DNA of 64,000 bases, taken from NCBI GenBank assembly GCA_949752795.1, contig OX457072.1, forward strand, positions 930,001 through 994,000, written 5' to 3'. A model generated the notes under the pieces. That model did no database searches and had not been told where the DNA came from. It was given only the letters and a program-made list of their open reading frames with translations. The translations under genes were made by a program, and so were the position numbers. The stretch's first letter is position 1, and every line of letters starts with the position of its first letter. Source of the DNA: Hyperoodon ampullatus. Its lineage: Eukaryota > Chordata > Mammalia > Artiodactyla > Ziphiidae. Positions 13,008 through 24,905 of this stretch are shown here, one piece after another.

Positions 13008-15708
13008 TTAGATTCCATATATATGTGTTAGCATACGGTATTTGTTTTTCTCTTTCTGACTTACTTCACTCTGTATGACAGACTCTAGGTCCATCCACCT
13101 CACTACAAATAACTCAATTTCGTTTCTTTTTATGGCCGAGTAATATTCCATTGTATATATGTGCCACATCTTCTTTATCCATTCATCTGTTGATGGACAC
13201 TTAGGTTGTTTCCATCTCCGGGCTATTGTGAATAGAGCTGCAATGAACATTGTGGTACATGAATCTTTTTGCATTATGGTTTTCTCAGGGTATATGCCCA
13301 GTAGTGGGATTGCTGGGTCGTATGGTAGTTCTATTTTTAGCTTTTTAAGGAACCTCCATACTGTTCTCCGTAGTGGCTGTATCAGTTTACATTCCCACCA
13401 GCAGTGCAAGAGTGTTCCCTTTTCTCCCCACCTTCTCCAGCATTTATTGTTTCTAGATTTTTTGATGATGGCCATTCTGACTGGTGTGAGATGATATCTC
13501 ATTCTAGTTTTGATTTGCATTTCTCTAATGAGTAAAGATGTTGAGCATCCTTTCATGTGTTTGTTGGCAGTCTGTATATCTTCTTTCGAGAAATGTCTAT
13601 TTAGGTCTTCTGCCCATTTTTGGATTGGGTTGCTTGTTTTTTGATATTGAGCTGCACGAGCTGCTTGTAAATTTTGGAGATTAATCCTTTGTCAGTTGCT
13701 TCATTTGCAAATATTTTCTCCCATTCTGAGGGTTGTCTTTTGGTCTTGTTTATGGTTTCCTTTGCTGTGCAAAAGCTTTTAAGTTTCACTAGGTTCCATT
13801 TGTTTATTTTTGTTTTTATCCATTTCTCTAGGAGGTGGGTCAAAAAGAATCTAGCTGTGATTTATGTCATAGAGTGTTCTGCCTATGTTTTCCTCTAAGA
13901 GTTTGATAGTGTCCGGCCTTACATTTAGGTCTTTCATTTATTTTGAGTTTATTTTTGTGTATGGTGTTAGGGAGTGTTCTAAATTCATTCTTTTACATGT
14001 AGCTGTCCAGTTTTCCCAGCACCACTTATTGAAGAGGCTGTCTTTTCTCCACTGTATATTCTTGCCTCTTTTATCAAGGATAAGGTGACCATATGTGCGT
14101 GGGTTTATCTCTGGGCTTTCTATCCTGTTCCATTGATCTATATTTCTGTTTTTGTGCCAGTACCATACTGTCTTGATTACTGTAGCTTTGTAGTATAGTC
14201 TGAAGTCAGGGAGCCTGATTCCTCCAGCTCCATTTTTCTTTCTCAAGATTACTCTGGTTATTCGGGGTCTTTTGTGTTTCCATACAAATTGTGAAATTTT
14301 TTGTTCTAGTTCTCTGAAAAATGCCATTGGTAGTTTGATAGGGATTGCATTGAATCTGTAGATTGTTTTGGGTAGTATAATCATTTTCACAACGTTGATT
14401 CTTCCAATCCAAGAACATGGTATATCTCTCCATCTATTTGTATCATCTTTAATTTCTTTCATCGGTGTCTTATAATTTTCTGTATACAGGTCTTTTGTCT
14501 CCTTAGGTAGGTTTACTCCTAGATATTTTATTATTTTTTTGTTGCAATGGTAAATGGGAGTGTTTTCTTAATTTCACTTTCAGATTCTTCATTAGTGTAT
14601 AGGAATGCAAGAGATTTCTGTGCATTAATTTTGTATCCTGCTACTTTACCAAATTCATTGATTAGCTCTAGTAGTTTTCTGGTAGCATCTTTAGGACTCT
14701 CTATGTATAATATCATGTCATCTGCAAACAGTGACAGCTTTACTTCTTCTTTTCCAGTTTGGATTCCTTTTATTTTTCTTCTCTAATTGTTGTGGCTAAA
14801 ACTTCCAAAACTATGTTGAATAATAGTGGTGAGAGTGGGCAACCTTGTCTTGTTCCTGATCTTAGTGGAAATGGTTTCAGTTTTTCACCACTGAGTATGA
14901 TGTTGGCTGTGGGTTTGTCATATATGGCCTTTGTTATGTTGAGGAAAGTTCCCTCTTTGCCTACTTTCTGGAGGGTTTTTATCATAAATGGGTGTTGAAT
15001 TTTGTTGAAAGCTTTCTCTGCATCTATTGAGATGATCATATGGTTTTTCTCCTTCAATTTGTTAATATGGTGTATCACATTGATTGACTTGCATATATTG
15101 AAGAATCCTTGCATTCCTGGAATAAACCCCACTTGATCATGGTGTATGATCCTTTTAATGTGCTGTTGGTTCTGTTTGCTAGCATTTTGTTGAGGATTTT
15201 TGCATCTATGTTCATCAGTGATATTGGTCTGTAGTTTTCTTTGTGACATCTTTGTCTGGTTTTGGTATCAAAGTGATGGTGGCCTCATAGAATGAGTTTG
15301 GGAGTGTTCCTCCCTCTGCTATAGTTTGGAAGAGTTTGAGAAGGATAGGTGTTAGCTCTTCTCTAAATGTTTGATAGAATTCGCCTGTGAAGCCATCTGG
15401 TCCTGGGCTTTTGTTTGTTGGAAGATTTTAAATCACAGTTTCAATTTCAGTGCTTGTGATTCGTCTGTTCATATTTTCTATTTCTTCCTGGTTCCATCTC
15501 AGAAGGTTGTGCATTTCTAAGAATTTGTCTATTTTTTCCAGGTTGTCCATTTTATTGGCATAGAGTTGCTTGTAGTAATCTCTCATGATCCTTTGTATTT
15601 CTGCAGTGTCAGTTGTTACTTCTCCTTTTTCATTTCTAATTCTATTGATTTGAGTCTTCTCCCTTTTTTGCTTGATGAGTCTGGCTAATGGTTTATCAAT
15701 TTTGTTTA
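13008..15708 (-). pseudogene. L1 ORF2 fragment (reverse transcriptase and C-terminal part), broken
   Basis: Minus-strand translation shows the L1 ORF2 reverse transcriptase: a segment with [23 protein letters not shown] and [18 protein letters not shown], then the FADD active-site motif at 14728-14717, and the C-terminal segment ending near 13008. The open pieces lie in changing frames (roughly 15249-14770, 14716-14531, 14462-13938, 13843-13601 and 13556-13008), so several frameshifts are present. The endonuclease domain is absent because of the internal deletion. It cannot encode an active protein. Confidence 0.9.
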
Positions 15709-15715
15709 TGTGTGT

Positions 15716-16539
15716 ACGTTACCTGAGGGCCTCTGTTGTTCGCTCAGACAGGACGGGGTTAAGGGAACAGCTGATTCGGGGGCTCTGGCTCACTCAGGCC
15801 GGGGGGAGGTGCGGTACGGATGCGGGGCGAGCCTGCAGCAGCAGAGGCCAGCATGACGTTGCACCAGCCCGAGGTGCGCCGTGAGTTCTCCCGGGGAAGC
15901 CGTCCCTGGATCCCGGGACCCCGGCAGCGACGGGCTGCACAGGCTCCCAGAAGGCGGGCATGGACGGTGACCTGCGCTCGCACACAGGCTTCTTGGTGGC
16001 GGCAGCAGCAGCCCCAGCGTCCCACGCCCGTCTCTGGGGTCCGCGCTTTCAGCCGCGCCTCGCGCCCGTCTCTGGAGCCTCCTTTCAGCAGCGCTCTGAA
16101 TCCCCTCTCCTCGCGCACCAAGAAACAAAGAGGGAAGGAAAAGTCTCTTGCCTCTTCGGCAGCTCCAGACTTTTCCCCGGACTCCCTCCCGGCCAGCCGT
16201 GGCGCACTAACCCCCTTCAGGCTGTGTTCACGCCACCAGCGCTCCGACCGAAGCCCAAGCGTCAGCTCCCAGCCGCGCCCGCCCCGGCGGCCGAGCAGAC
16301 AAGCCTCTCGGGCTGGTGAGTGCCGCTCGGCACCGATCCTCTGTGCGGGAATCTCTCCGCTTTGCCCTACCCAGGTACGTGGGGAGTTTCTTGCCTTTTG
16401 GGAGGTCTGAGGTCTTCTGCCAGCATTCAGTGGGTGTTCTGTAGGGGTTGTTCCACGTGTAGATGTATTTCTGGTGTATCTGTGGGGAGGAAGGTGATCT
16501 CCGCGTCTTACTCTTCCGCCATCTTGAAGCTCCTCTCCC
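15716..16539 (-). promoter_or_regulatory. L1 5'UTR (CpG-rich, internal promoter region)
   Basis: This GC- and CpG-rich segment matches, from memory, cetacean L1 5'UTRs. Its sense strand starts with an AAGATGGCGG motif, a YY1-like site near the L1 start. L1 5'UTRs carry an internal RNA polymerase II promoter, and some L1s also have antisense promoter activity. Open frames read through it (for example 15820-16410 plus) are by-products of high GC. Confidence 0.75.
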
Positions 16540-16590
16540 GGGTGGGACTTTTTATCTCATTTTTTACATGAGAAAATTGAGGCTTTTTCT

Positions 16591-18976
16591 GGGTAGAAAC
16601 TGCTTAATTAACTCTTTGCCCAGAATGGTGCTTGGCATATGTAAGGTGCTCAGTAAGGTAGTTAAACAAAGGATGGGATTTTTAATCACTGTTGATCCTG
16701 AGGTACTGTAAGAATTGAATTTTTTTCCCCTTGAAGTCTGCCTATGTCTCCAGATAGATAGCCTCTTTGTAACATCTCAGGCCCTGGTTCTTAGAATAGA
16801 AATCCAGTATTGATCTTCAAGTTTTATGAATGATATGTAAAAAGTAGAGAAGATTATCAAAGAAAATCATAAGGTAATTTGAATATTAGTAATCTGAATA
16901 TTGGAATGTAGGTTGAGCTAATTGGAGTTGTTTTAACCTAAAGGAGGAAAGGCTAAGGTTGCTTTCAAATATATGGATAACAAAGTAATTTATTTTTTGC
17001 AGAAAGCAGATTAAAAGAGAGAAGAACAGATCAAAAATTAAAACAGATTGTTTAAGAAAATCTAGTGGAATCTTCAACCTGGGCCATAAGAAGAGAAGAT
17101 ACGCGATGGTTTGTCATTCTAATGAGGCCATTCTGAGGTCTGTTCCAATACTAGAATTTGAAGATAGTTTTTGGTTAAATATTTTTTCCAGAAGAACAAA
17201 TACAGTTTTCTTACATGAGGGTCACAGGCGATGATAAGTATTTGGTGGTTTGAAGACACAACCACAGTTACATTAGTAATAGTGGAAAAGTACACTTTTC
17301 TTACCCGAGTCATAAAAGCTGGAAAACTGCCAAGTACCTGTTAGCTGAGGAGGGAAGCTGATCCCAGGGCTCACTTCCTGCCGTTGGTGCCGTTTCCTAC
17401 AGAAACAGAGGGCGCTTCCCCCTGCATGGCTCCTGGGCTGTCACATCAAGTCCTGGGCGGAAACAAAGACGATGCACTGTTTGTTGATTTCTCTCCATCA
17501 TCAAATGGCCAGTGGCCAGAAGGCGGCCCTGGCGAGCACAAGGAAAGGTCTCTGGTAAATACTCCCCTTCCCTACCCTGTTCTGACAACAGCGCTCGCTG
17601 GGTTATGATGGGGACACTCAGATGAATAAGGTGTGCGGTCTGAACTGCTTTGAGTTTGTCCGAGGAGTGCCACAAAAGTAAACTCTTGCTTAGTTTGTAA
17701 ACATTTAAAAAATTGATAACAAAATTTAAAACAAAATACCTACCTTAAAATATACAGAAATCATCCGCAATTTCAATATCCCATAACATTTTCTTTTTTA
17801 AAAAAACTTTAATGTCAGATATTAAGTTCTGAAGAAAAAAAGATAATAAAATAGCTCAATGTTGGAGAAAGATTGCATAGACATTCAATGGATATGGATG
17901 TGGAAGTTTCAGGGCAAGAGAGACTCTGGCCAGTGTTGTGTCCTGCTCTCACCAGCTTCCTGGGCTGGGTGGGTGGCCACCCTCCAACCTCGGGTGCTGC
18001 TGGGCTCACCCAGGCGCCGGGGCTGTGATGGAATGTGAGTGGACGAGGAGCCATCAGGGGACGGAGAGCCGTCCAGATCCAGGCTGGCCTAAGGTTACAC
18101 TGAGGCTGCACAGCTGGCTCTCAGCATCTGTCCCAGGGGATTCACAGACCACCTTTGACTAAAGAAACAGGGACAAGACAGAGCGCCTGGCACGTGGTGC
18201 TGGGGAGTGACTTACAAAAAGTATAACACGTAAGGAGAAAAACTCAAGGTCTCATACAAATACGTTTCCATTTAGGCTCAATTACTTTACATAATTGCCT
18301 TTCTTGTCGAGGCATGTGAAGAAGTCACTGTTTTTCTTTACCGATTAGGGATGTGAAGTTACAATGAGTCAATAGTTTTTAGGGACAAGTATATTATCTT
18401 GTGCTCACTCCACTTCTTTCCTCCCTAAAAGCCAAAGCCCTTGAACAGATGTTACTCAGATTTTTCCAAAATGTAAATAAGTGACCCCTGGAGAAGGAGA
18501 AAATCATAGCATGGAAAGTTTTCAGGGAAAATGCTTTGTTTTTCAGAAAATTATACATGAAGGAAGATGATAAATGGGATTTAGGGTGAAAATATTTATG
18601 CAACTTTATAACATTCTCTTCCCGGCAGTACCATAATAATGCTGATTTATCCTTTTGCAGTTTTTGCTTTTGTGATTTTGGTCATCAGAAACTAGTCTGT
18701 GATCATTTGTTTCTGGCTTGAAACTCTGTTTTACTTTATATTAAAAGACTTGAAAAAAATCTCTTTCTTCTCACCATATTCCTGTTTCCATGACTACATA
18801 AGATGTTTTTTAAAAAAGTACCAGTATTTCTGAAAGTTGTACAGTGTTTTCAGTTGCACACTTAGGAAGCAATTATTGTTTTGGGAGAGGATTTGAAGCT
18901 TAAACTACCTTAATATTTGCCAGTAGGTTTTCAAATCTATTAATTCACTAAAAGCCTTAGATATTATTTCCTCCTT
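16591..18976. other. Intergenic, nothing recognised
   Basis: AT-rich to average composition with only short open frames. I see no clear repeat or gene beyond the possible MIR remnant next to the L1. Confidence 0.55.
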
Positions 18977-18994
18977 CCTGAACATATAATTTTA

Positions 18995-19196
18995 TTATTA
19001 TTATTATTTAAATATTTATTTATTTATTTATTTGGCTGCGCTGGGTCTTAGTTGCGGCATGTGGGATCTTTTTTTTTTTTTTTTTTTTTTTTTTTCAGTT
19101 GCGACCTGCAGGATCTAGTTCCCGGACCGGGGATCGAACCGGGGCCCCCTGAACTGGGAGCATGGAGTCTTAACCACTGGCCCACCAGGGAAGTCC
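18995..19196 (-). mobile_element. tRNA-derived SINE with an internal T-tract
   Basis: The tail is TTATTTATTTATTT at left and the head CCACCAGGGAAGTCCC at right. Target-site duplications with one mismatch (CCTGA.CATATAATTTTA) lie at 18977-18994 and 19197-19214. The body is split by a run of 27 T at 19069-19095. Confidence 0.88.
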
Positions 19197-22100
19197 CCTG
19201 AGCATATAATTTTAAACTGTAGTCAAACTCGTGTTCTCCATAACCTGCCAATGAGCATGTGTGTCAGCATCTTACCTGTGGAGAGATGCTGGCTTGTAAA
19301 AAATTCCAAGGGAAATAGGAACTCGGAAAGACAAGCCGTGGTGAGGGAACCTGTGACTAATCTGTAGCAAAGTGAGTCTGATGGTTTGAGCTAACTTGCA
19401 TCTGTCCTCCCACTGCCCTGAGAGTTGGGCCACCAGGAGACGAAGACAGTGGGTCCAATCAGGAGGCAAGAACTCAGCGCTGGACCCTGACCATGCCGCC
19501 CTCACTGTGGGTGGTGTGCGCCTCTTGGGGGTGAAGTTGGAGGGACAGAGGGGAAGTAAAAGAAAGACGCAGAGGTACAAGAAGGGAGGAACCAGTGCAA
19601 ACGAGCTTCAGATCACGCTGGCCGTTCCGGGTCTCGCTGACCTCGGCAGACTCGGAGAGTCATATTTTATGTAGATGAACCTTTTCAACTTCTCCTGCGT
19701 CTCAGGAACAGGAAAATGTTTTTCCTTGAGGCTTGGTCAAGGCATTCTTTATATTCCTCAAAGTTTTATCCTATTAATAGATGTCTTGTGGTGTGCTTGA
19801 GTTAATCTCGACACTGTATTTTTCATTATTAAAGAAAAAGGCATCTTTAGTTTTTGTCTGAACGTTTGACCCTCTGGCCTCTGATGCGAAAGCTTTCCTG
19901 ACGCAGTCTGCACACAGCCCCGCTATATTTTAGAAGTAGAATAGCATAACTAATTGAGTGTATGGGAAGTCACCTGCGTCAAATATCATTATTAAACTGG
20001 ATGGAGCGCCCTGGGTGCCCCTTTATTGGTGGATTCCTGTGGGGGGTGGGTCACCCTGGCGGTGAGGCCACATCTGCACCAGGCAGACATCGTGGTGATA
20101 TCCTTGTCCTGACCTCACTTTCCCATTCCTTATTGAGGGTTTTATTGATTTAGAAAAGCACACTCAGATGGAGTTAAAGATAAAGCGAGGGGATGGAAAC
20201 ACACTGCTCAGAGCTGCTCTCGTGATGACGGGTGGGACGGGGCAGCTCCCCACACGTCGGGCGGCCCTGGGCCCTCGTCCCCCCGTGCGGCCCCGGGAGC
20301 CCCGGTGAGGTCGCAGGGACCCCGGTCACCTGCCTCTCAGGCTGAGAGCACTCGCCGGCCAGTAACAGACAACACTCCTGATCACAAACCCCCTCTCAAA
20401 GATTGCTTTTGCTGACTTTTCCTGGGATCTGGCATCTGTGGACAGATGTGACCGTGGGCTGGCGTCTTCCTACTGGCGCTGGCTCGGGCGGCCGAGGGGT
20501 GTGATGGCGGGGGAGCACGACTTCACCTGTTCTTGGGCGGCGACGCGGCTTCTCTCCAGACTGGACAGCAGGTGGACATGGGAGGAACAGGCCCTCCACG
20601 TGTCCTGCTTGTCAGACACGCGAGACTCTTTCAGGTCTCGTTTGCATCATAAATGCTTTCTTCCTCCTTTTCTTCACCTGGGACTCAAGCCCTGCTCTGT
20701 GATGTTTGCCGCTGTCCGTGGTGTGAACGCCCCAGCTCGGAGCAGCCCATTCACCCACGAGACGCGAGTGAGCTCAGAGCTGGACTCTGAGCCCGGGAGC
20801 CGCTGGCCTGCCACCCGCCACCTGCTGTGATCCACACGCGGCCTCAGGCACGCCGGGCGCAGTGAAACGGAATAAAATATTTAGGAAATGATGATTTTTT
20901 GAGTTCTTATTATTGTTGCATTGAATATAATTTATTCAGGTGTACGTTTATATAACTTAAGAACTTCAATCATGGTAAAACTTAACAAGCAGCTAAAATC
21001 TCCTGAAGATCTAACACGAGTTTCCTGCGAGTCTCCCTGAGCTGGTCCGAGCCCGCCTCTGCTCCTGGCCAGGCGTGTGCTTTCCACGGATACGCTTAGT
21101 CACCCAGCTGAGTCTGGTGACTGGCTCAACAGTTAAAATTAAGTGTAAGTACGGGTTTAGAAAAGCCTTTTAGAATGGAAATATTTTATTTGCAGTGTCT
21201 CCTGACAAGATCAGCCCCTTACATTCCTTTCATGGAATCACATTTGAAACTCATGATGTCTGGGGTGACTTTTATTGAAATATAGCAAAACCAGTATACA
21301 TGTTGCAATGGTGAGCCAGTTGATTGACCAAGTTACTAATGTTGGACATTGTGAATTGCATATTGACAGTGAGCATGGAATTACTCAAAATGTGGACAGT
21401 GAATCCACGGGTCTGGGGACTGGGCCGCTCTAAATTCTTGTAAAGTAACCAGTATTATTCTGATCATTTCTGTCTAAAAGGATGATAGTCTATCATCAAG
21501 ATACTGTGTCACCCAGACTTAAACCATGTAACAAAGGTAAAACCAATCCTGGGGTTAATATATAAAGTAGAACTTGGACCCACAATTATTGAATAAATAC
21601 CAGTCACTGGATGAATTCAGATGTGAAGGCAAGACAGAAAATGTAATGAGTGTGAAATCTTTGAGCCTCTAGGTTACTTTTAAAAGTGTCTAGGGGATTC
21701 TCTAATGATTCAAGTGAAGCCAACAGAAAACAGTTCTTTCAATACCTGCTTTTCGTTCTGCTCCCTTAAAGAACTTTGCCCCCCGATCCTGAGCTAGGAC
21801 CATGTGCTCCCTTGTGGGTGGCACGGCTGGCTGGCACACATTTGTGTGACTTTCCAGAAGACAGGGAGTAAAGAGTGAATAGGTAAAGTGTACAAAGCAG
21901 ATGGACCACTGGAGGTGTGGCTGGAGGAGAGACAAAGGGGAGCCCCGTGTCTGGGGCAGAACTCCCCACCAACCTGGCCGGGGCCGGGCGGGCTCCGCAC
22001 CCTCGGGACCCCACGTCTGGAGCATGGATGGGGCGTCACTCCTTCACCACGTGACCACCCGGTCGGCTGTGCAAAGGTCCTGCGCAGTGAGATTTAAATA

Positions 22101-23723
22101 CCTACCTGACTTTTTAGGCAAAGGTAAAGAATTTTCTCCCTAACTTAAATCTCTTTTTTCCCCACACGATCCACTTGTATTTATAAAATTGGGTCTCACC
22201 TTTACCAGCAGTGTGGAAAGCACCGGGCAGGTTTTCCCTGGGCTAGTTGGTCTGTTGGGAAGAGCTGGGACCCGGGAACTGTTCCCTTTGGACCCGAGGA
22301 GTTGACACAGGGGACAATGTGCACCGTGGACCGTTACTGAGTCCGAGGCGCTGTCCGCCTGCAGCTCCATCCCCGAGAAGCCCACTGCCCCGTCCACAGG
22401 ATACAGGGCTTCCGCGTCCTTCCAGGAAATCGCAGCCTCCTTTCCTGGGTCTGCACATGCACATAAGCACACACTCCAGTGCCTGTCACGGGAAGGAAAC
22501 GTGGAACCTTTGCAGGAATGACGTCCCGTTCCACAGCAGGCGACTCCTTGCTCTGGGCCCGACTGCCAACCTCCCCTTCAGCCTGAGACAAAACCCACAA
22601 ATCTAAACACTGGCACCAAGCTCGGGCACCCAGCACGCGCAGGTCTCCGAGGCCCTCCAGGGTCATCTCACGGGGCAGTGGCCACATTTCAACACATTTC
22701 ATTCAATGACTGTGGTTTTTAAGTGGGACTAATAAAAAGAAAGTTTGATTCCTTAAACTCGGGCCAAACATAGAATTAAAAACCTTCCCATGAAAACAGC
22801 ATGAAGGTATAAAAACAGTGTCAAAGGAACTAAAACAGAGCAGAGAAAATGCTATCAGAAAAAGATACACTGCTAACATCAGTGGTAACACAGATGAGAG
22901 CTAACAGCAGGCGCTGTGCTGAGGACACACCAGACCGCGTGTATCACTGACTCTCCCCAGAAAACAATCCTGGCAGCTCAATTCCATCTTCCCCAAGGTG
23001 GAGGCCCTGGGGGGAGAGGAGATGCGGGCGGAGGGAGGGTCCTGGAGACGCGGCCTTGGGCCCGGGCAGCTGTTTCAAGGCTCTTTCCAGGTGTGTCACC
23101 TTCTTTCTGTCCTCAGGAAGGGGCTACAACAGACCGTCCTCTGGTGCCGAGCTGGCCCTGCCAACCTGCTGGTTGTTCATATTTTGATGGTTATTTAATT
23201 TTTTAAATTGTGTTTGCTAATTTTTTAATCAATGTACTTCCAGAGTCTTCTTGAGTTCTGCAGGTTTTCTCAAGTTCCTGTCCCTCTTCCTGAGCTAAGA
23301 ACCAGGTCTTGGACTCCATTCCTGCCTAGATTTTCTTTTACGTCTCCACATGGAAAAAAAGAGCAAAGCGTGGAAGCCAGGAACCCCTCACTAAGTCTGA
23401 TTCTCCATGACGTGCTGCTGTGGAGCGACCCCCATCCCCCGTCCACTCCCGGGTGCCCCGCGTGGCAGCGGGTCTCAGCTCTGTTCAAACAGAATCTGCG
23501 CTCCCCTCGTGATTATGGCAGGGTTTTTTCACTTAAAAAAGCCTGAGAAGCGTTTGCTGCAGTTTTGTGGGAGATGCTCCTTCTGCGTTGGCGGCGGTGA
23601 GAAGAGAAGCTGGGGAAGCTGCTGTGAGCAAGCAGGCAGGGACTTTGTCAGGAGGACGGTTTCTGCAGAGAAGCCTCATCTTTCCAGGCCTCTCTTTCCA
23701 GCAGGTTGCTTGTTAAAGAGACA

Positions 23724-23785
23724 GGTGTGTGTGTGCGTGTGCACCTGTACAGGCATGTGCGTGTATGTGTGTGCACGTGTATAGG
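23724..23785 (+). repeat. Imperfect GT microsatellite
   Basis: GTGTGTGTGCGTGTGCACC and related GT/GC alternations over about 60 bp. Confidence 0.75.
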
Positions 23786-24779
23786 AAACAAACTAAGCCT
23801 TGGAGACACAGCTTCCAGGAAACCTCCTTGCTGTGCTTGGTGCCAAGAGAAAGTGACCTCTGATTACCTCTCCGGCGGATTTTTTCAGCTCCCAGTGTCT
23901 AAGTGCCGGTAATAATGGTGCAGCCAGTTTCTCAGCCTTTGAACTCTCCACAGCCCTTTGTGTCTTCCTGGCTGCTCCTCGCCGGGCGGGAGAGAAGAAT
24001 GCGGGCAGGCTGGTGCCTGCTCCGGGCGCTGAGGTCTGTGCAGTGGCAGCCACGCTGCGCAGACCCTTCTCTGTGGTTTTCCTGGTGGTGGCAGCAAGAA
24101 GCTGGACAGGTTTCTGGGTACATCTTGCTCTCAGTCAAATGAATGATTCCCTTCCAGCCCTGTAGGTTTGCGGGAAGTTCCCGACGCCGGCTCTGGGTCT
24201 GGATGGGAGCTGTCCATCTGTGTGAGGCTGGGCAGCCCATCCCTCTGATCCGGGGGCCAGCTCTGCCTGGTCCATCCGGGAGCCGGGAGCGGGCGCTCTC
24301 TGCCCTGCCGCCCCGCCTCCCAGACACCTCCAGTCACCTGGGCTCTGATGTCCTAGGACACATGGGGAATGCTCCTGGCAGGAGCTGCTGCTGCTTTTGA
24401 CGTGTCCTCGTGGCCAGGCCTGGTGGGCCGATGGCCGGGAGACGTGACTTTATAACATCTGGTGTCGTCTTTGCCGGGTGGGAACTAATGGCTGCACTGG
24501 AATCATTAAGCCTTTGTACCAGAGCACACACTGCACCATTAAAACACACCTAATGATCCAGCGCACGTTTCCAAGCCCCGGTCACCCCAGAAGCTGCAGC
24601 GCTTGGGAAGCTCTGTGTCTCTTGCCCTTGAGCCGGACCCCTCCCAGTGGCCGTCCACGGTCCCACGTGGTTGACTGTGAATGTTGTCGATCCTACGAAG
24701 CTGCAGTGACTCCAGGCCAGCGCTGGGACCCTGTCCATGGGCGTCTCCCCGCGTGGGCCTTGCAGCTGAGGTCTGACCT

Positions 24780-24905
24780 GTCCGTGCCTCGGTTTACTCA
24801 CCATCAGTCATCCCGTCTGCCCATCCACTTCTGGGAAGGCTGTAAGATCACATGAAGTCGTGGGTGTAAAAGTGATTTGCAAAGTATAAAAATGCCACTC
24901 AAATA
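24780..24905 (+). repeat. Probable MIR relic
   Basis: GTGCCTCGGTTTACTCACC, followed by GTGATTTGCAAAGTATAAAA, resembles the MIR core and 3' part. It is weak and diverged. Confidence 0.45.

Larger units (their letters stand above)
12637..16539 (-). mobile_element. Young LINE-1 with intact 5'UTR end and large internal deletion
   Basis: This is an antisense L1. Its 3' end lies near 12637-12660 (A-rich tail, then a typical artiodactyl/cetacean L1 3' end). Its 5' end at about 16539 begins with the GAGCTTCAAGATGGCGG-type start of laurasiatherian L1s. It is flanked by 14-bp direct repeats GGGTGGGACTTTTT at 12623-12636 and 16540-16553. About 3.9 kb is present instead of the usual 6-7 kb. CpG-rich 5'UTR (about 15716-16539) joins directly to the middle of ORF2 near 15710, so all of ORF1 and the 5' half of ORF2 are missing. 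Confidence 0.9.

Noticed and set aside
15820..16410. Plus-strand open frame of 196 codons
   Set aside because: It is the antisense of the L1 5'UTR.
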